Shown: positions 38,301 through 47,849 of the stretch, in pieces
How positions within the stretch are numbered: position 1 is the stretch's first letter
How the letters are laid out: the number at the start of each line of letters is the position of its first letter
Assembly (NCBI GenBank): GCA_947471505.1
Contig: CANIWM010000016.1
Coordinates: 22,213-86,212, forward strand
DNA: 64,000 nucleotides
From: Chthoniobacteraceae bacterium
Lineage (GTDB): Bacteria > Verrucomicrobiota > Verrucomicrobiia > Chthoniobacterales > Chthoniobacteraceae
Direction: 5' to 3'
Translations under genes and position numbers: made by a program
The notes under the pieces: generated by a model
What the model saw: the letters and a program-made list of their open reading frames with translations, nothing else
Told to the model about the DNA's origin: nothing
The model's database searches: none

Positions 38301-39334
38301 GATGCCGCCTCCGGAGCCGGGCCGCTCCCGACTTTCCCAACCCACCGAGCGCACCATGCGACGAAGCGATTTGGGCGTTTGTTCGTTCGTTTCCACGGGA
38401 AAATCACGCGCCCCAGCCATGCGAGCGCGATGTCGGAGGTGAAGCCGATGATGCCGATCATTGCGATGGCGGCATAAACGTTGTCGAAGTTCCGGTAACG
38501 CGCCTGCTGGCTGATGAAATACGTGATGCCCGACATAGTGCCGACGACCTCCGCGACGATGAGGTAGGTCCACGCCCAGCCGAGGAGAATCCGCATGTCC
38601 GTGTAGATGTCCGTGATGGTCGCTGGGATGATCACCCGACGGACCAGCATCCAGCGGCTCGCGCCGAGAGTTTGCGCAGCTTCAATGAGCGCCGGGTCCG
38701 CTTTGCGCACCGTATTGGCAATGACCAGAACCTGCTGAAAAAATGTGCCGATGAAGATGATCGCCACCTTGGGGCCGTCATCGATTCCAAGGATGGCCAC
38801 GCGCAACGCGCCAAATGCGGGCGCGGGCAGGTAACGGAAAAACTCAATGAACGGCTCGTGAATGCGCGAGAAGAAGCGAAATGCCCCGCAGAGGATTCCC
38901 AACGGAACGCCTATGAGCGATGACAGGAAAAACGCCCAGGAGATGGTGCGGATACTGTGACCCAAACTCTCGTGCAGCCATGGTTCTCCCGGCAGTCGCG
39001 GCGGTGTGATGAAGGCGGTGTAAAATGACCGCACGACAGCGTGCGGTGCGGGTAAATAGACGGGATTGACGCGTTCACCGACTGGTAGTGCGGCTCCGGT
39101 CTGACGTGCATTCTCCAACTCCCGTGCGAAATCCTCCCGTGGAATATCCATATCCTCTGTGAAGTATTCCACTTCACCGGGATCGCTGATGCGCACGAGC
39201 GGATGCCAGAGCCACGGAACATAGCTCACCAGACACCACAAAATGAGCGGGGCTGCGAACGACAGCACGAGAAGCACGAACCGCCGCCGAGGCGGCAGTT
39301 CATGTTTCAATCCCAGCCAATCGTTCGCCGCCAT
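38297..39334 (-). CDS. ABC transporter permease, NitT/TauT type
   Basis: 345 residues, longer than the 250-280 usual for the family because of an N-terminal extension: a first transmembrane segment near 25-45, then a periplasmic stretch of about 90 residues (IRISDPGEVEYF...). The conserved core has five to six membrane helices and the EAA-loop sequence AAQTLGASRWMLVRRVIIPA that docks with the ATPase. Six bp after the binding protein and overlapping the ATPase gene. The substrate is probably urea, guanidine or a related compound, judged only from context. Confidence 0.92.
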   Translation of the reverse strand: MAANDWLGLKHELPPRRRFVLLVLSFAAPLILWCLVSYVPWLWHPLVRISDPGEVEYFTEDMDIPREDFARELENARQTGAALPVGERVNPVYLPAPHAVVRSFYTAFITPPRLPGEPWLHESLGHSIRTISWAFFLSSLIGVPLGILCGAFRFFSRIHEPFIEFFRYLPAPAFGALRVAILGIDDGPKVAIIFIGTFFQQVLVIANTVRKADPALIEAAQTLGASRWMLVRRVIIPATITDIYTDMRILLGWAWTYLIVAEVVGTMSGITYFISQQARYRNFDNVYAAIAMIGIIGFTSDIALAWLGRVIFPWKRTNKRPNRFVAWCARWVGKVGSGPAPEAAS

Positions 39335-39340
39335 CGTGTG

Positions 39341-40303
39341 CTACTTGAGCCCCATGATGATGCTTGGCGCGACGTAGTTCTCGGCTTTCTGCGAGACCTT
39401 ATAGACTTTGTTATCGAGGTTGAATTTGTTGCCGACCGCCATGGAGCCGTAGATGGAATCGAGCCCGTCGCCCTTCTTCAGCGCAGCCTTGGCCTCGGTG
39501 AGCGTAAGGAAGTGGGTGCCGGGAATGTTCTCTGCGTATTCCTCGGGTTTCGCGCCGACCTTTGCCGCCATGATTTTCACGGCTTCATCCCTTGTCGCCG
39601 GGTCTTTGATGTAGTCCACGCACTTGTAGTAGACCTTCACGACCCTCTCCCACTCGGTCTTGTTCTTGGCCAGACTCGTGGGGCTTACGGCGAGAACGTC
39701 ATAGATGAGTCCTTTCGCATCCGCGCTGCTGAAAAGCTTCTTCGAGCCGGGCACTTGCTTCAATGCTTGTCCGGAAACCGGATACCACGCGCCGACTGCT
39801 CCGACCTTGCCGCTCGCGAGTGTCTGCGGCGTGTCGTTTGTGGAGGTGTTTACCAACTCCACGTCGGACTGCTTCATTCCGTTCATCTCGAGCGCCTTTA
39901 GTAAAAGCATGTGCTCGACGAGCGTTAACTCGAGTCCGACTTTCTGTCCTTTCAGCGCCTTGATGGAATCGATGCCCGGCTTGCCGATGATCATGTCATT
40001 GCCGTCGCTGTAATCCAGAAGCGCGATGAACTTGCTTTTGGCACCGTTGGCTCCCGAGACAAGAGCGTCCGTCGCCACGACGGTGACTCCGTCCACTTTT
40101 CCCGCAGCAAACGCGTCGAGCGAGGGTAGATAGTCGAACCACAAAAGCTCCACATCCACGCCTTCCTCCTTAAACCATCCTTTTTGTTTCGCCACTTCGA
40201 GAATCGTAAAGCCCGGCCAGTCTGAATAGGCGATTTTCAACGGAGCGGCGTGAAGCGTGGCTGCGAATGCGAGAGCGGAAGCGAGTAGTGAGCGGATAAA
40301 CAT
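39341..40303 (-). CDS. ABC substrate-binding protein of the urea-carboxylase-region type
   Basis: 320 residues with a signal peptide (MFIRSLLASALAFAATLHA). Periplasmic NitT/TauT-like binding protein: KIAYSDWPGFTILEVAKQKG at the N-terminus, FAAGKVDGVTVVATDALVSG, TLASGKVGAVGAWYPVSGQAL and a C-terminal Lys-rich domain. It resembles the binding proteins found beside urea/guanidine carboxylase genes. First gene of the minus-strand run through ureD. The leader just before the ATG is CA-rich (CCAACAAACAACAAAACCGA) and has no Shine-Dalgarno; a candidate sigma-54 promoter lies at 40358. Ligand identity is inference. Confidence 0.9.
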   Translation of the reverse strand: MFIRSLLASALAFAATLHAAPLKIAYSDWPGFTILEVAKQKGWFKEEGVDVELLWFDYLPSLDAFAAGKVDGVTVVATDALVSGANGAKSKFIALLDYSDGNDMIIGKPGIDSIKALKGQKVGLELTLVEHMLLLKALEMNGMKQSDVELVNTSTNDTPQTLASGKVGAVGAWYPVSGQALKQVPGSKKLFSSADAKGLIYDVLAVSPTSLAKNKTEWERVVKVYYKCVDYIKDPATRDEAVKIMAAKVGAKPEEYAENIPGTHFLTLTEAKAALKKGDGLDSIYGSMAVGNKFNLDNKVYKVSQKAENYVAPSIIMGLK

Positions 40304-40323
40304 GTCGGTTTTGTTGTTTGTTG
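40304..40323 (-). promoter_or_regulatory. CA-rich leader before the binding-protein start codon
   Basis: Minus strand reads CCAACAAACAACAAAACCGA directly before ATG. There is no purine-rich Shine-Dalgarno. Similar tracts precede urtA (52021) and the porin (52929), but not the neighbouring enzyme genes. Confidence 0.5.
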
Positions 40324-40357
40324 GATGACAATCGGCGTGCGATGTCCGGTGCCCATT

Positions 40358-40373
40358 TGCATGGTCCGTGCCA
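40358..40373 (-). promoter_or_regulatory. Candidate sigma-54 (-24/-12) promoter of the transporter-urease run
   Basis: Minus strand reads TGGCACGGACCATGCA, with the invariant GG-N10-GC spacing and a perfect TGGCAC -24 element. The -12 element is ATGCA rather than TTGCA. The predicted start of transcription is about 40346, giving a leader of some 43 bases to the ATG at 40303. Sigma-54 control suits nitrogen scavenging. Not proven. Confidence 0.5.
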
Positions 40374-40525
40374 TCGCGTGCCGCTTGCGCAATTAAGTTC
40401 GCGATTCATTTACTGGTGGGCATCTCGGCCTTTCCGGACAAAAGCTGCACCTTCGTGAGTTGTGTTCAATTAGACACAGGCTGGCAAAAAACAGACAGGA
40501 AAAACGCCAGTCTCAAAACTCGCAG

Positions 40526-40553
40526 GTATGAGCTTTCAAAGAAAACGTCATAC
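40526..40553. promoter_or_regulatory. NikR operator (GTATGA-N16-TCATAC)
   Basis: GTATGA (40526-40531) and TCATAC (40548-40553) form a perfect dyad separated by exactly 16 bases, identical in both half-sites and spacing to the E. coli nik operator. It lies between the divergent transporter-urease and nikR-carboxylase units, 65 bp upstream of nikR and about 150 bp upstream of the candidate sigma-54 element. Confidence 0.85.
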
Positions 40554-40569
40554 GCAAACGAGAAGGCAT

Positions 40570-40598
40570 TTGACGTGCTGTGACGATGTGTGAAATAC
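40570..40598 (+). promoter_or_regulatory. Possible sigma-70 type promoter of nikR
   Basis: TTGACG (40570-40575), 17-base spacer, AAATAC (40593-40598), 20 bases before the nikR ATG. The -10 match is weak. The NikR operator ends 16 bases upstream of the -35 element. Confidence 0.35.
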
Positions 40599-40617
40599 AC
40601 TCCCCGGAATTCAAGGA

Positions 40618-41058
40618 ATGTCTCGCAAAGCAAAAACTCCAACCGCCGCTCGTGTGACCATCTCGCTGCCAGTCTCGTTGTTTGACGAGCTCGACGCGAT
40701 GGTCGAAGCGCGTGGGTTCGCGAATCGCTCGCAGGCGCTGTCCAAGATCATCAGCGAGCACCTTGTCCGCGATGCGGAGCAACTCGGACGGCAGATTATG
40801 GCTGGCACCATTACGCTGATTTACGACCACACAAAGCCCGGTCTGCAAAGCCGGTTGATGAAGCTCCAGCACCGCTATTTGAAGGAGATCATCTCATCCC
40901 AGCACGTGCATCTGGAGAATCACCACAGCTTGGAAGTCCTCCTCGTGCAAGGCCCCGGACGCCGCCTGCGGCAGATCGCGGATGCGCTCATCGCGTGCAA
41001 GGGCGTGAAACACGGAAACCTCAATGTGACATCCACCATTCTCCCGCCGATTTACTGA
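40618..41058 (+). CDS. nikR: NikR-type nickel-responsive ribbon-helix-helix regulator
   Basis: 146 residues. N-terminal ribbon-helix-helix DNA-binding domain (RVTISLPVSLFDELDAMVEA, then RSQALSKIISEHL) and C-terminal ACT-like metal-sensing domain from about residue 60. Ligand positions match NikR spacing: His85 (E. coli His76), His96 and His98 (His87, His89 in QHVHLENHH). The residue aligned with the fourth nickel ligand, Cys95 of E. coli, is Ser104, so high-affinity square-planar nickel binding may be altered. A perfect NikR operator lies upstream. Three bp separate it from the first DUF1989 gene, so it is the leader gene of the carboxylase operon and probably controls it. Confidence 0.9.
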   Translation: MSRKAKTPTAARVTISLPVSLFDELDAMVEARGFANRSQALSKIISEHLVRDAEQLGRQIMAGTITLIYDHTKPGLQSRLMKLQHRYLKEIISSQHVHLENHHSLEVLLVQGPGRRLRQIADALIACKGVKHGNLNVTSTILPPIY

Positions 41059-41061
41059 CCT

Positions 41062-41781
41062 ATGCCAGATCCTTTACTCATCCGTTTCGAAGAAATCGTG
41101 CAGCCCGGCGCGAGTTGGTCCCATGTGCTCAAGCGCGGCACGACGCTTCGCATTGTGGACACCGAAGGCGGCGCGAACGTGTCGGCACTATTCTACAACT
41201 TCGAGCTGCCTTCCGAGCGGGTTAATTTGCCCGATACGTTGAAATGCCAGCACACCGCTCGGCTCACCGCCGGGCACTGCATCTATTCGGACATGGGGCG
41301 CATTCTCGTATCCATCACCGGCGACACTTGTGGCTGGCACGATCCTCTTGCGGGTTGCACGAGCGCCGCAGATATCGCCGCGAAATACGGCGAGCGCAGT
41401 TATCAAATCGCTCGCAATGATTGGTATCGCAACGGCCACGAGCGGTTCGTCACCGAACTCGGGAAATACGGTCTCGGCGAGCGTGACCTCGCGATGAATG
41501 TGAACTTTTTCCAGAAGGTGACAGCCAGAGAGGACGGACGTCTCCGTCTCGCCGGGGGCAATTCACATCCTGGAGCCAGCGTGGATTTGCGGTCAGAAAT
41601 GAACACGCTCGTGGTGCTCAATACCTGCGTGCATCCTCTGGACCCGTCGCCGGTTTACGCGCCGAAGCCTGTGAAGCTCATTGTTTATACCTCGCCGCCG
41701 CCGGGACCTGACGACCCCTGCCGTCGGTCCTGTCCGGAAAACGAGAGAGGTTTCATCATCACTGAACGTTATTTTTTATGA
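41062..41781 (+). CDS. DUF1989 urea-carboxylase-associated protein; carboxyguanidine deiminase subunit-like
   Basis: 239 residues. DUF1989 proteins occur in pairs next to biotin-dependent urea/guanidine carboxylases and have been shown in other bacteria to form a heteromeric carboxyguanidine deiminase (CgdAB) giving allophanate. Visible: [55 protein letters not shown] with the conserved Cys-His pair and [20 protein letters not shown]. This is the longer of the two subunits (UAAP2-like). It overlaps the second DUF1989 gene by 4 bases. The substrate assignment follows the family, not anything unique to this sequence. Confidence 0.9.
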   Translation: MPDPLLIRFEEIVQPGASWSHVLKRGTTLRIVDTEGGANVSALFYNFELPSERVNLPDTLKCQHTARLTAGHCIYSDMGRILVSITGDTCGWHDPLAGCTSAADIAAKYGERSYQIARNDWYRNGHERFVTELGKYGLGERDLAMNVNFFQKVTAREDGRLRLAGGNSHPGASVDLRSEMNTLVVLNTCVHPLDPSPVYAPKPVKLIVYTSPPPGPDDPCRRSCPENERGFIITERYFL

Positions 41782-42419
41782 GTACGTTGACCGAAAGTAC
41801 ACTCGACCCCGCGGAGGCCGTTTACGATTTCATCCTTCCTGCCGGCGAACCTTGGGCGCGTGAGGTGTTGCGTGGACAGACGATTCGCATCGTGGATTTG
41901 GAGGGAAATCAGGCGGCCGATACGTTGTTCTACAATGCGCATGACCCCGCAGACCGATACAGCGTGCAGGACACCATCCGCGCGCAGGGCGCTTTGTATC
42001 TCACGACGGGAACGCGCCTCGTGTCCACACGGGGGAACACATTGCTCACCATTACAGCCGATACCTGTGGCCAGCACGACACGCTCGGCGGAGCCTGCGC
42101 GTGTGAGAGCAACATGGTTCGCTACGCACTCGAAAAACGGCACATGCACGCGTGCCGAGATAGCTTCCTGCTGGGACTTCGCCGCGCCAGGCCCACGTGG
42201 GGCACGCGCGACATCACGCATAACATCAACTTTTTCATGAACGTCCCGGTAACACCCGACGGTGGCCTGACATTTGCCGACGGGGTCTCGGCTCCGGGGC
42301 GCTATGTCGAGATGCGCGCCGAAATGGACGTGCTCTGCCTGATCTCAAATTGTCCCCAACTCAACAACCCCTGCAACGCCTACAATCCAACGCCCGTGCG
42401 GCTACTTATCTGGGACTGA
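41778..42419 (+). CDS. Second DUF1989 protein; carboxyguanidine deiminase subunit-like
   Basis: 213 residues and homologous to the gene before it: [60 protein letters not shown] (again Cys-x-x-His) and [20 protein letters not shown]. Shorter, UAAP1-like partner. Expected product of the pair is allophanate from carboxyguanidine. Overlaps its neighbours on both sides (ATGA with the first subunit, TGATG with the carboxylase), so all three should be translated together in fixed ratio. Confidence 0.9.
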   Translation: MSTLTESTLDPAEAVYDFILPAGEPWAREVLRGQTIRIVDLEGNQAADTLFYNAHDPADRYSVQDTIRAQGALYLTTGTRLVSTRGNTLLTITADTCGQHDTLGGACACESNMVRYALEKRHMHACRDSFLLGLRRARPTWGTRDITHNINFFMNVPVTPDGGLTFADGVSAPGRYVEMRAEMDVLCLISNCPQLNNPCNAYNPTPVRLLIWD

Positions 42420-45400
42420 TGTTCACAAAAATCCTCATCGCAAATCGCGGAGCAATCTCACGCCGCATCACTCGCACGCTTCACCGAATGAACGTGGGAG
42501 CGGTCGCCGTGTATTCGGAAGCCGACGCGGATTCGCTCCATGTCCGCGATGCCGATGAGGCAGTGTTGCTCGGTCCGCCGCCGGTCACGGAGAGCTATCT
42601 GCGCGTGGATAGGATTCTCGCCGCCGCCCGGGAGACCGGTGCGCAGGCGGTGCATCCGGGTTACGGGTTTTTAAGCGAGAACGCCGATTTCGCGGAGTCG
42701 TGCGAGGCTGCGGGGCTCGCATTCGTCGGGCCAACGCCGGAGCAAATGCGCGTGTTTGGATTAAAGCACACCGCGCGGGATTTGGCGGAGCGTGCTGGTG
42801 TGCCGCTTTTGCCCGGCACGGGATTGCTGGCCGATGTGAACGCAGCAGCGGTCGAGGCGGCGCGGATTGGCTTTCCGGTGATGCTAAAGAGCACTGCGGG
42901 CGGCGGCGGCATCGGGATGAAAGTCTGCTGGAGCGAAGCGGATTTGGCTGAAGCGTTTGCAACGGTCGAGCGGCTGAGTCGCAGCAATTTCAAAGAATCC
43001 GGCATCTTTCTCGAAAAGTTCGTCGCGAACGCGCGGCACATCGAAGTGCAGATTTTCGGCGATGGAAATGGTCGGGTTCTTGCGCTGGGCGAGCGCGATT
43101 GTTCTGCGCAACGGCGCAATCAGAAGGTGATCGAAGAGACACCCGCACCCGGATTGAGTGATGCTCAGCGAGCGGGGCTCTTTTCGGCGGCGGTGAAGCT
43201 CGGTGGTCTTGTGAAGTATCGGTCGGCTGGCACGGTGGAGTTCGTGTTCGATTCCGACAGCGGGCAGTTTTATTTCCTCGAGGTGAATACGCGTTTGCAG
43301 GTCGAGCACGGCGTCACCGAAGAAGTTTGCGGCGTGGACCTCGTGGAGTGGATGGTTCGGCTTGCGGCGGGAGAGACTCAGTTTCTTGATGATTACACGG
43401 ACGCGCCGCGTGGTCACAGCATTCAGGTCCGCATTTACGCGGAAGACCCGGCGAAGAATTTCCAGCCGAGTTGCGGTCTGCTTACGGGCGTCAATTTGCC
43501 GGACACGCGATGTGAGACTTGGATCGAGCGCGGCACGGAGGTCACGCCATTCTACGACCCGATGCTGGCGAAGATCATCGTCCATGCCGGCACTCGCGTT
43601 GAAGCAATGGCGAAGCTTGGCGAGGCTCTTGCAGCAAGCGCGTTCGACGGCATCGAGACGAATCTCGCGTATCTGCGCTCCGTTATCGCCACGCCTGAGT
43701 TCCGTGCGGGCACTGTGACCACGCGCTTCCTCGGGACGCTCAATGTGGCTGCATGCACTGTGGATGTTTTGGAAGCAGGCGCACAGACGACGGTGCAGGA
43801 TTACCCCGGTCGGACCGGCTATTGGGCGGTGGGCGTTCCGCCGTCCGGCCCCATGGACCCGCTCGCGCATCGCCTCGCGAATCGACTGCTCGGCAATGAG
43901 TCGGACGCTGCCACGCTCGAAGTCGTCATGACAGGCCCCACGTTACGCTTCAACGCCGCGACGAGTATTGCGCTTTGCGGTGCGGAGTTCTCTGCCGAGC
44001 TCGATGGCGTTCCCGTTCCGCGCTGGCAGTCGGTTGCGGTAGGGGCGGGGGCCACACTGCGGGTGAAGGCACTGAGCGGGCCCGGTGCCCGCTGCTATCT
44101 TGCGGTCGCCGGCGGGTTTCAAGTGCCGGAGTTCCTTGGCAGTCGCTCAACGTTTACACTGGGGAAATTTGGCGGTCACGGCGGTCGGGCAATTCGCCCC
44201 GGCGATGTTCTGCACTTCCGGGATGCTTTGACGGATATTCCTGCCGCGCTTCCGTCCGCTCTGGTGCCTGAATACACGAACGCGTGGGAAATCGGGGTGC
44301 TCTACGGGCCGCACGGCGCGCCGGATTTTTTCACGGACGAAGACATCGAGATGTTCTTCAGCACGGCGTGGAAGGTTCACTACAACTCGAATCCTACCGG
44401 CGTGCGCCTCATAGGCCCGAAGCCAAAGTGGGCGCGCTCTGACGGCGGTGAGGCTGGTCTGCATCCCTCAAACATCCATGACAACGCATACGCGGTGGGG
44501 GCGGTGGACTTCACGGGCGACATGCCGATTATTCTCGGTCCGGATGGGCCGAGCCTCGGGGGATTTGTTTGTCCGGCAGTGATCGTGCAGGCGGAACTTT
44601 GGAAAATGGGGCAATTGAAAGCAGGGGACACCGTGCGCTTTCGGCGCATCACTCTCGCCGAGGCCAACGCTCGCGAACTTGAGCAGGATAGCGCCATAGC
44701 TGCGCTAGCACCGCAGCAGGCTTCATCACACTCGACCATGTTGGAGCCAGCCGTCGAGTATCGCGATTCGCAACGCGACATCTGTTACCGACGCGCGGGA
44801 GACAAATATCTGCTGGTGGAGTATGGCCCGCTCGTGCTCGACCTAGCACTGCGCTTCCGGGTTCACGCGCTCATGCAATGGCTGGAAGCCCGGGCCGTCC
44901 ATGGTGTCATCGATCTTACCCCGGGAATTCGTTCACTGCAAATTCACTACGATTCGCGGATACTGCCGCTCGCTGAATTGATGGGCCTTTTGAAGAAGGC
45001 GGAGACCGAATTGCCTGATACCGACCAAATCGAAGTGCCATCGAGGATCGTGCATCTGCCGCTGTCATGGGACGATCCGGCGACGCGACTCGCGATCGAA
45101 AAATACATGCAAAGCGTCCGTGCCGACGCTCCGTGGTGCCCGAGCAATCTGGAGTTCATTCGCCGCATCAACGGCCTCGCGGATCTCGACGAAGTAAAGC
45201 GCATCGTATTTGACGCGAGTTATCTCGTGCTCGGCCTCGGCGACGTCTATCTGGGCGCCCCCGTGGCCACGCCGCTTGATCCGAGGCACCGTCTCGTAAC
45301 CACGAAATACAATCCTGCGCGAACGTGGACACCGGAGAACGCGGTCGGCATCGGCGGCGCATATATGTGCATCTACGGAATGGAAGGTCCGGGCGGCTAT

Positions 45401-45991
45401 CAGTTCGTCGGGCGCACCGTGCAGTGCTGGAACTCGTGGCGCACGACCGAGAATTTTGAGGCCGGAAAACCGTGGCTGCTCCGCTTTTTTGATCAAGTCC
45501 GGTTCTATCCTGTGAGTGCCGAAGAGCTGCTGGAAATGCGCGCAGATTTCCTGCGAGGACAATTCAAAGTGCGCGTCGAGGAAACCACCTTCGGGATGCA
45601 CGATTACCGCGCCTTTCTGGAGCGTGAATCAGAAAGCATTGCCGCGTTCCGCGAAACACAACGCGCTGCTTTTGCCGCAGAGCGCGGGCGTTGGGAAGCC
45701 GCCGGACAGAATCTCGCGGAGGCCGCTACAGAGCCCGATCTTCCGCCCGAAGAAGTCACGCTCCCTGCAGGTTCCCGCGCAGTATCCGCACACCTGCCCG
45801 GAAGCGTATGGGCGGTTCTTGTGGAAGAGGGTGCATCGGTCGCGGAAGGAGAAAAGCTTCTCATCTTGGAGAGCATGAAGATGGAGACGGCGATCATTGC
45901 ACCTTGTGCAGGTGTCGTTTCCCGGGTGCTGAGCACCAAGGGGCGAACCGTTGAGCCGGGCCAGACTCTGCTCGTGATTGTCGAGAATTAG
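42419..45991 (+). CDS. Biotin-dependent urea/guanidine carboxylase
   Basis: 1190 residues from [20 protein letters not shown], the full length of the single-chain enzyme. Biotin carboxylase domain about 1-450 ([57 protein letters not shown]), then fused KipA/KipI-like carboxyltransferase halves (AHS2 from about 455, AHS1 from about 790: [20 protein letters not shown]), and a C-terminal biotinyl domain with Lys1154 in ESMKMETA. Carboxylates urea to allophanate or guanidine to carboxyguanidine using ATP and bicarbonate. The two DUF1989 partners favour guanidine, but urea cannot be excluded. No nickel is needed. Stop overlaps the convergent 45988 gene. Confidence 0.93.
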   Translation: MFTKILIANRGAISRRITRTLHRMNVGAVAVYSEADADSLHVRDADEAVLLGPPPVTESYLRVDRILAAARETGAQAVHPGYGFLSENADFAESCEAAGLAFVGPTPEQMRVFGLKHTARDLAERAGVPLLPGTGLLADVNAAAVEAARIGFPVMLKSTAGGGGIGMKVCWSEADLAEAFATVERLSRSNFKESGIFLEKFVANARHIEVQIFGDGNGRVLALGERDCSAQRRNQKVIEETPAPGLSDAQRAGLFSAAVKLGGLVKYRSAGTVEFVFDSDSGQFYFLEVNTRLQVEHGVTEEVCGVDLVEWMVRLAAGETQFLDDYTDAPRGHSIQVRIYAEDPAKNFQPSCGLLTGVNLPDTRCETWIERGTEVTPFYDPMLAKIIVHAGTRVEAMAKLGEALAASAFDGIETNLAYLRSVIATPEFRAGTVTTRFLGTLNVAACTVDVLEAGAQTTVQDYPGRTGYWAVGVPPSGPMDPLAHRLANRLLGNESDAATLEVVMTGPTLRFNAATSIALCGAEFSAELDGVPVPRWQSVAVGAGATLRVKALSGPGARCYLAVAGGFQVPEFLGSRSTFTLGKFGGHGGRAIRPGDVLHFRDALTDIPAALPSALVPEYTNAWEIGVLYGPHGAPDFFTDEDIEMFFSTAWKVHYNSNPTGVRLIGPKPKWARSDGGEAGLHPSNIHDNAYAVGAVDFTGDMPIILGPDGPSLGGFVCPAVIVQAELWKMGQLKAGDTVRFRRITLAEANARELEQDSAIAALAPQQASSHSTMLEPAVEYRDSQRDICYRRAGDKYLLVEYGPLVLDLALRFRVHALMQWLEARAVHGVIDLTPGIRSLQIHYDSRILPLAELMGLLKKAETELPDTDQIEVPSRIVHLPLSWDDPATRLAIEKYMQSVRADAPWCPSNLEFIRRINGLADLDEVKRIVFDASYLVLGLGDVYLGAPVATPLDPRHRLVTTKYNPARTWTPENAVGIGGAYMCIYGMEGPGGYQFVGRTVQCWNSWRTTENFEAGKPWLLRFFDQVRFYPVSAEELLEMRADFLRGQFKVRVEETTFGMHDYRAFLERESESIAAFRETQRAAFAAERGRWEAAGQNLAEAATEPDLPPEEVTLPAGSRAVSAHLPGSVWAVLVEEGASVAEGEKLLILESMKMETAIIAPCAGVVSRVLSTKGRTVEPGQTLLVIVEN

Positions 45992-46371
45992 CGAGAAGCG
46001 CAGTAGGCGCGCCAGCCGCCGTATTCGCTAATTTCACGCTGGCCCACGCAGAGAATCGGTTCTGCGAGGACGCCGAGAATTTCATCCCCGTTGGCGAGTT
46101 GGACTTTGCCAATGCTTAGACCGGCGGGCTCTTTCAAAAGAATGCTGGCAAGCCCTGCGGGTGGCACCGCCCATACCTCGACCGCTACCGCGACACCGCC
46201 CTCGGCGACTCGCACCATGCCGGGGTGCCGATCGCCGATGGAATAGATACGGTAGTCCGGGACGGTCTGATCCTCACGGATGAACTCAGCACCGACTGCG
46301 AGCATGTTCGGGTTGAGTTCAAGACCGCGCATGAGCGTGCCGTTGACAGCGAGGTGAATGAGGTCGGGCAT
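45988..46371 (-). CDS. Stand-alone allophanate hydrolase C-terminal domain protein
   Basis: 127 residues that match only the C-terminal domain of allophanate hydrolase (AtzF/Dur1 type): [59 protein letters not shown] and the end [15 protein letters not shown]. In the full enzyme this domain decarboxylates or positions the product of the amidase domain; the amidase (Ser-Ser-Lys) part is absent here and elsewhere in the window. It follows urtE by 3 bp, so it is transcribed with the urea importer and not with the carboxylase it converges on. Confidence 0.85.
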   Translation of the reverse strand: MPDLIHLAVNGTLMRGLELNPNMLAVGAEFIREDQTVPDYRIYSIGDRHPGMVRVAEGGVAVAVEVWAVPPAGLASILLKEPAGLSIGKVQLANGDEILGVLAEPILCVGQREISEYGGWRAYCASR

Positions 46372-46374
46372 GAG

Positions 46375-47076
46375 TTATACGGTGAGATGGCTGCGGACCA
46401 CGGCGTCGGTGAGTTCGGCGACAGGGCCCGCTGCTACGACGACTCCGCGATCCATGATGGCAAAGCAATCTGCGAGTTCACGGCAGAAATCGAGGTATTG
46501 TTCGACGAGAAGGATGCTCATTTTTCCCTCCGCCCGGAGCATTTTGATCGTGTCGCCGATTTGGTCGATGATGTTGGGCTGAATGCCCTCGGTCGGTTCA
46601 TCGAGGATGAGGATTTTCGGATCGGTGAGCAGTGCGCGGGCGATGGCGAGTTGCTGCTGCTGGCCGCCGGAGAGCATTCCACCCTTGCGGGGCAGGAAGT
46701 CCTTCAGAATTGGAAAGAGCGCGAAGATGCGGGCAAACTTCTCTTTTCGTCCTGCGCTTTTTCCCTGCGCTTTCAGGCCGATGTCGAGGTTCTCTTCCAC
46801 GGTGAGGTGAGGAAAAATGTCGCGTCCTTGCGGCACGTAGCCCATCCCGGCACGGGCGCGGTGTTCGGCTCGTTCGCGGGTGACATCCTGACCGCCGAGT
46901 GTGATGGAGCCGCTGTCGGATGACTGAAGTCCGACGATGCTTTTGAGGGTGGTGGTTTTGCCGACACCGTTGCGCCCCATGAGACAAAAGACGCTGTTCG
47001 GCGGGACGGTGAAGTTGACTCCGCGGAGAATCTGGCTGCCGCTGATAGAGACGTTGAGATTGGATACGGTGAGCAT
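46375..47076 (-). CDS. urtE: Urea ABC transporter ATPase UrtE
   Basis: 233 residues; LivF-like ATPase of the high-affinity urea importer. Walker A GRNGVGKTT, signature LSGGQQQQLA, Walker B ILILDEPTEGIQPNII, and the UrtE/LivF features GYVPQGRDIFPHLTVEENL and LLVEQYLDFCRELADCFAIM. The stop-to-start distance from urtD is 2 bp. Assignment to UrtE rather than LivF rests on the complete urtABCDE order around it. Confidence 0.95.
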   Translation of the reverse strand: MLTVSNLNVSISGSQILRGVNFTVPPNSVFCLMGRNGVGKTTTLKSIVGLQSSDSGSITLGGQDVTRERAEHRARAGMGYVPQGRDIFPHLTVEENLDIGLKAQGKSAGRKEKFARIFALFPILKDFLPRKGGMLSGGQQQQLAIARALLTDPKILILDEPTEGIQPNIIDQIGDTIKMLRAEGKMSILLVEQYLDFCRELADCFAIMDRGVVVAAGPVAELTDAVVRSHLTV

Positions 47077-47078
47077 GG

Positions 47079-47849
47079 TTACGCGGCCCTCGCTTTCCGT
47101 CCGAGATAGACTTCGAGGACTCGCTCGTCGTTCTGCACTTCATCGACCGGACCTTCGCAAAGGACGTGGCCTTGATGGAGCACGGTGACTTTCCGCCCCT
47201 GCGAAATCTGCCGGACAAATGTCATGTCGTGTTCGATGACCAGGATGCTGTGCTTGTCCCCCGCGAGGCTGAGCAGGAGGTCGCCGGTCTTCGCGGTCTC
47301 CTCGTCGGTCATTCCGGCGGCGGGCTCATCGACGAGAAGGAGGCGTGCGTTTTGCGCGAGCAGCATCCCGATTTCCAGCCACTGCTTTTGGCCATGCGCG
47401 AGCGCTCCAGCTTTGCGCTGGCTGTGGGCGGAGAGGTTGATGGTTTTCAAAATGTCTTCGATGCGGTCACGCTCGGTGCTGTTGAGCCTTGAAAAGAGCG
47501 AGCGGAAGACGCCGCGGCTGCCTTCCAGCGAGAGGACAAGGTTTTCGTGAACAGTGTGATCGGTATAGACGGTCGGCGTCTGGAATTTCCTGCCGATGCC
47601 GAGTCGGTAGATCTCATACTCGCTCATTCGTGTAAGGTCATGGGCATCCATGAAATCGATTTTTCCCTCGTCTGGTTTTGTCCGACCGGTGATGAGATCG
47701 AGGAATGTGGTTTTCCCCGCGCCGTTGGGGCCGATGACGGTGCGAAGCTCGCCGACGTCCATATAGAAGGTGAGCTCGCGGATAGCCTGGAATCCGTCGA
47801 ATGACTTATTCACGCCCTCTGCGGAAATGATGAATTGTTTTCGGCTCAT
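47079..47849 (-). CDS. urtD: Urea ABC transporter ATPase UrtD
   Basis: 256 residues from [20 protein letters not shown], overlapping the urtC stop by 4 bases. LivG-like ATPase: Walker [30 protein letters not shown] (typical UrtD Q-loop region), signature region [15 protein letters not shown], Walker [16 protein letters not shown] and H-loop [10 protein letters not shown] much longer open frame extends upstream through urtC but is a different reading of urtC sequence. Confidence 0.96.
   Translation of the reverse strand: MSRKQFIISAEGVNKSFDGFQAIRELTFYMDVGELRTVIGPNGAGKTTFLDLITGRTKPDEGKIDFMDAHDLTRMSEYEIYRLGIGRKFQTPTVYTDHTVHENLVLSLEGSRGVFRSLFSRLNSTERDRIEDILKTINLSAHSQRKAGALAHGQKQWLEIGMLLAQNARLLLVDEPAAGMTDEETAKTGDLLLSLAGDKHSILVIEHDMTFVRQISQGRKVTVLHQGHVLCEGPVDEVQNDERVLEVYLGRKARAA

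Noticed and set aside
40304..40617. Guanidine (ykkC-type) riboswitch before the carboxylase operon
   Set aside because: No matching conserved motifs were seen by eye in this gap; a covariance search would be decisive.
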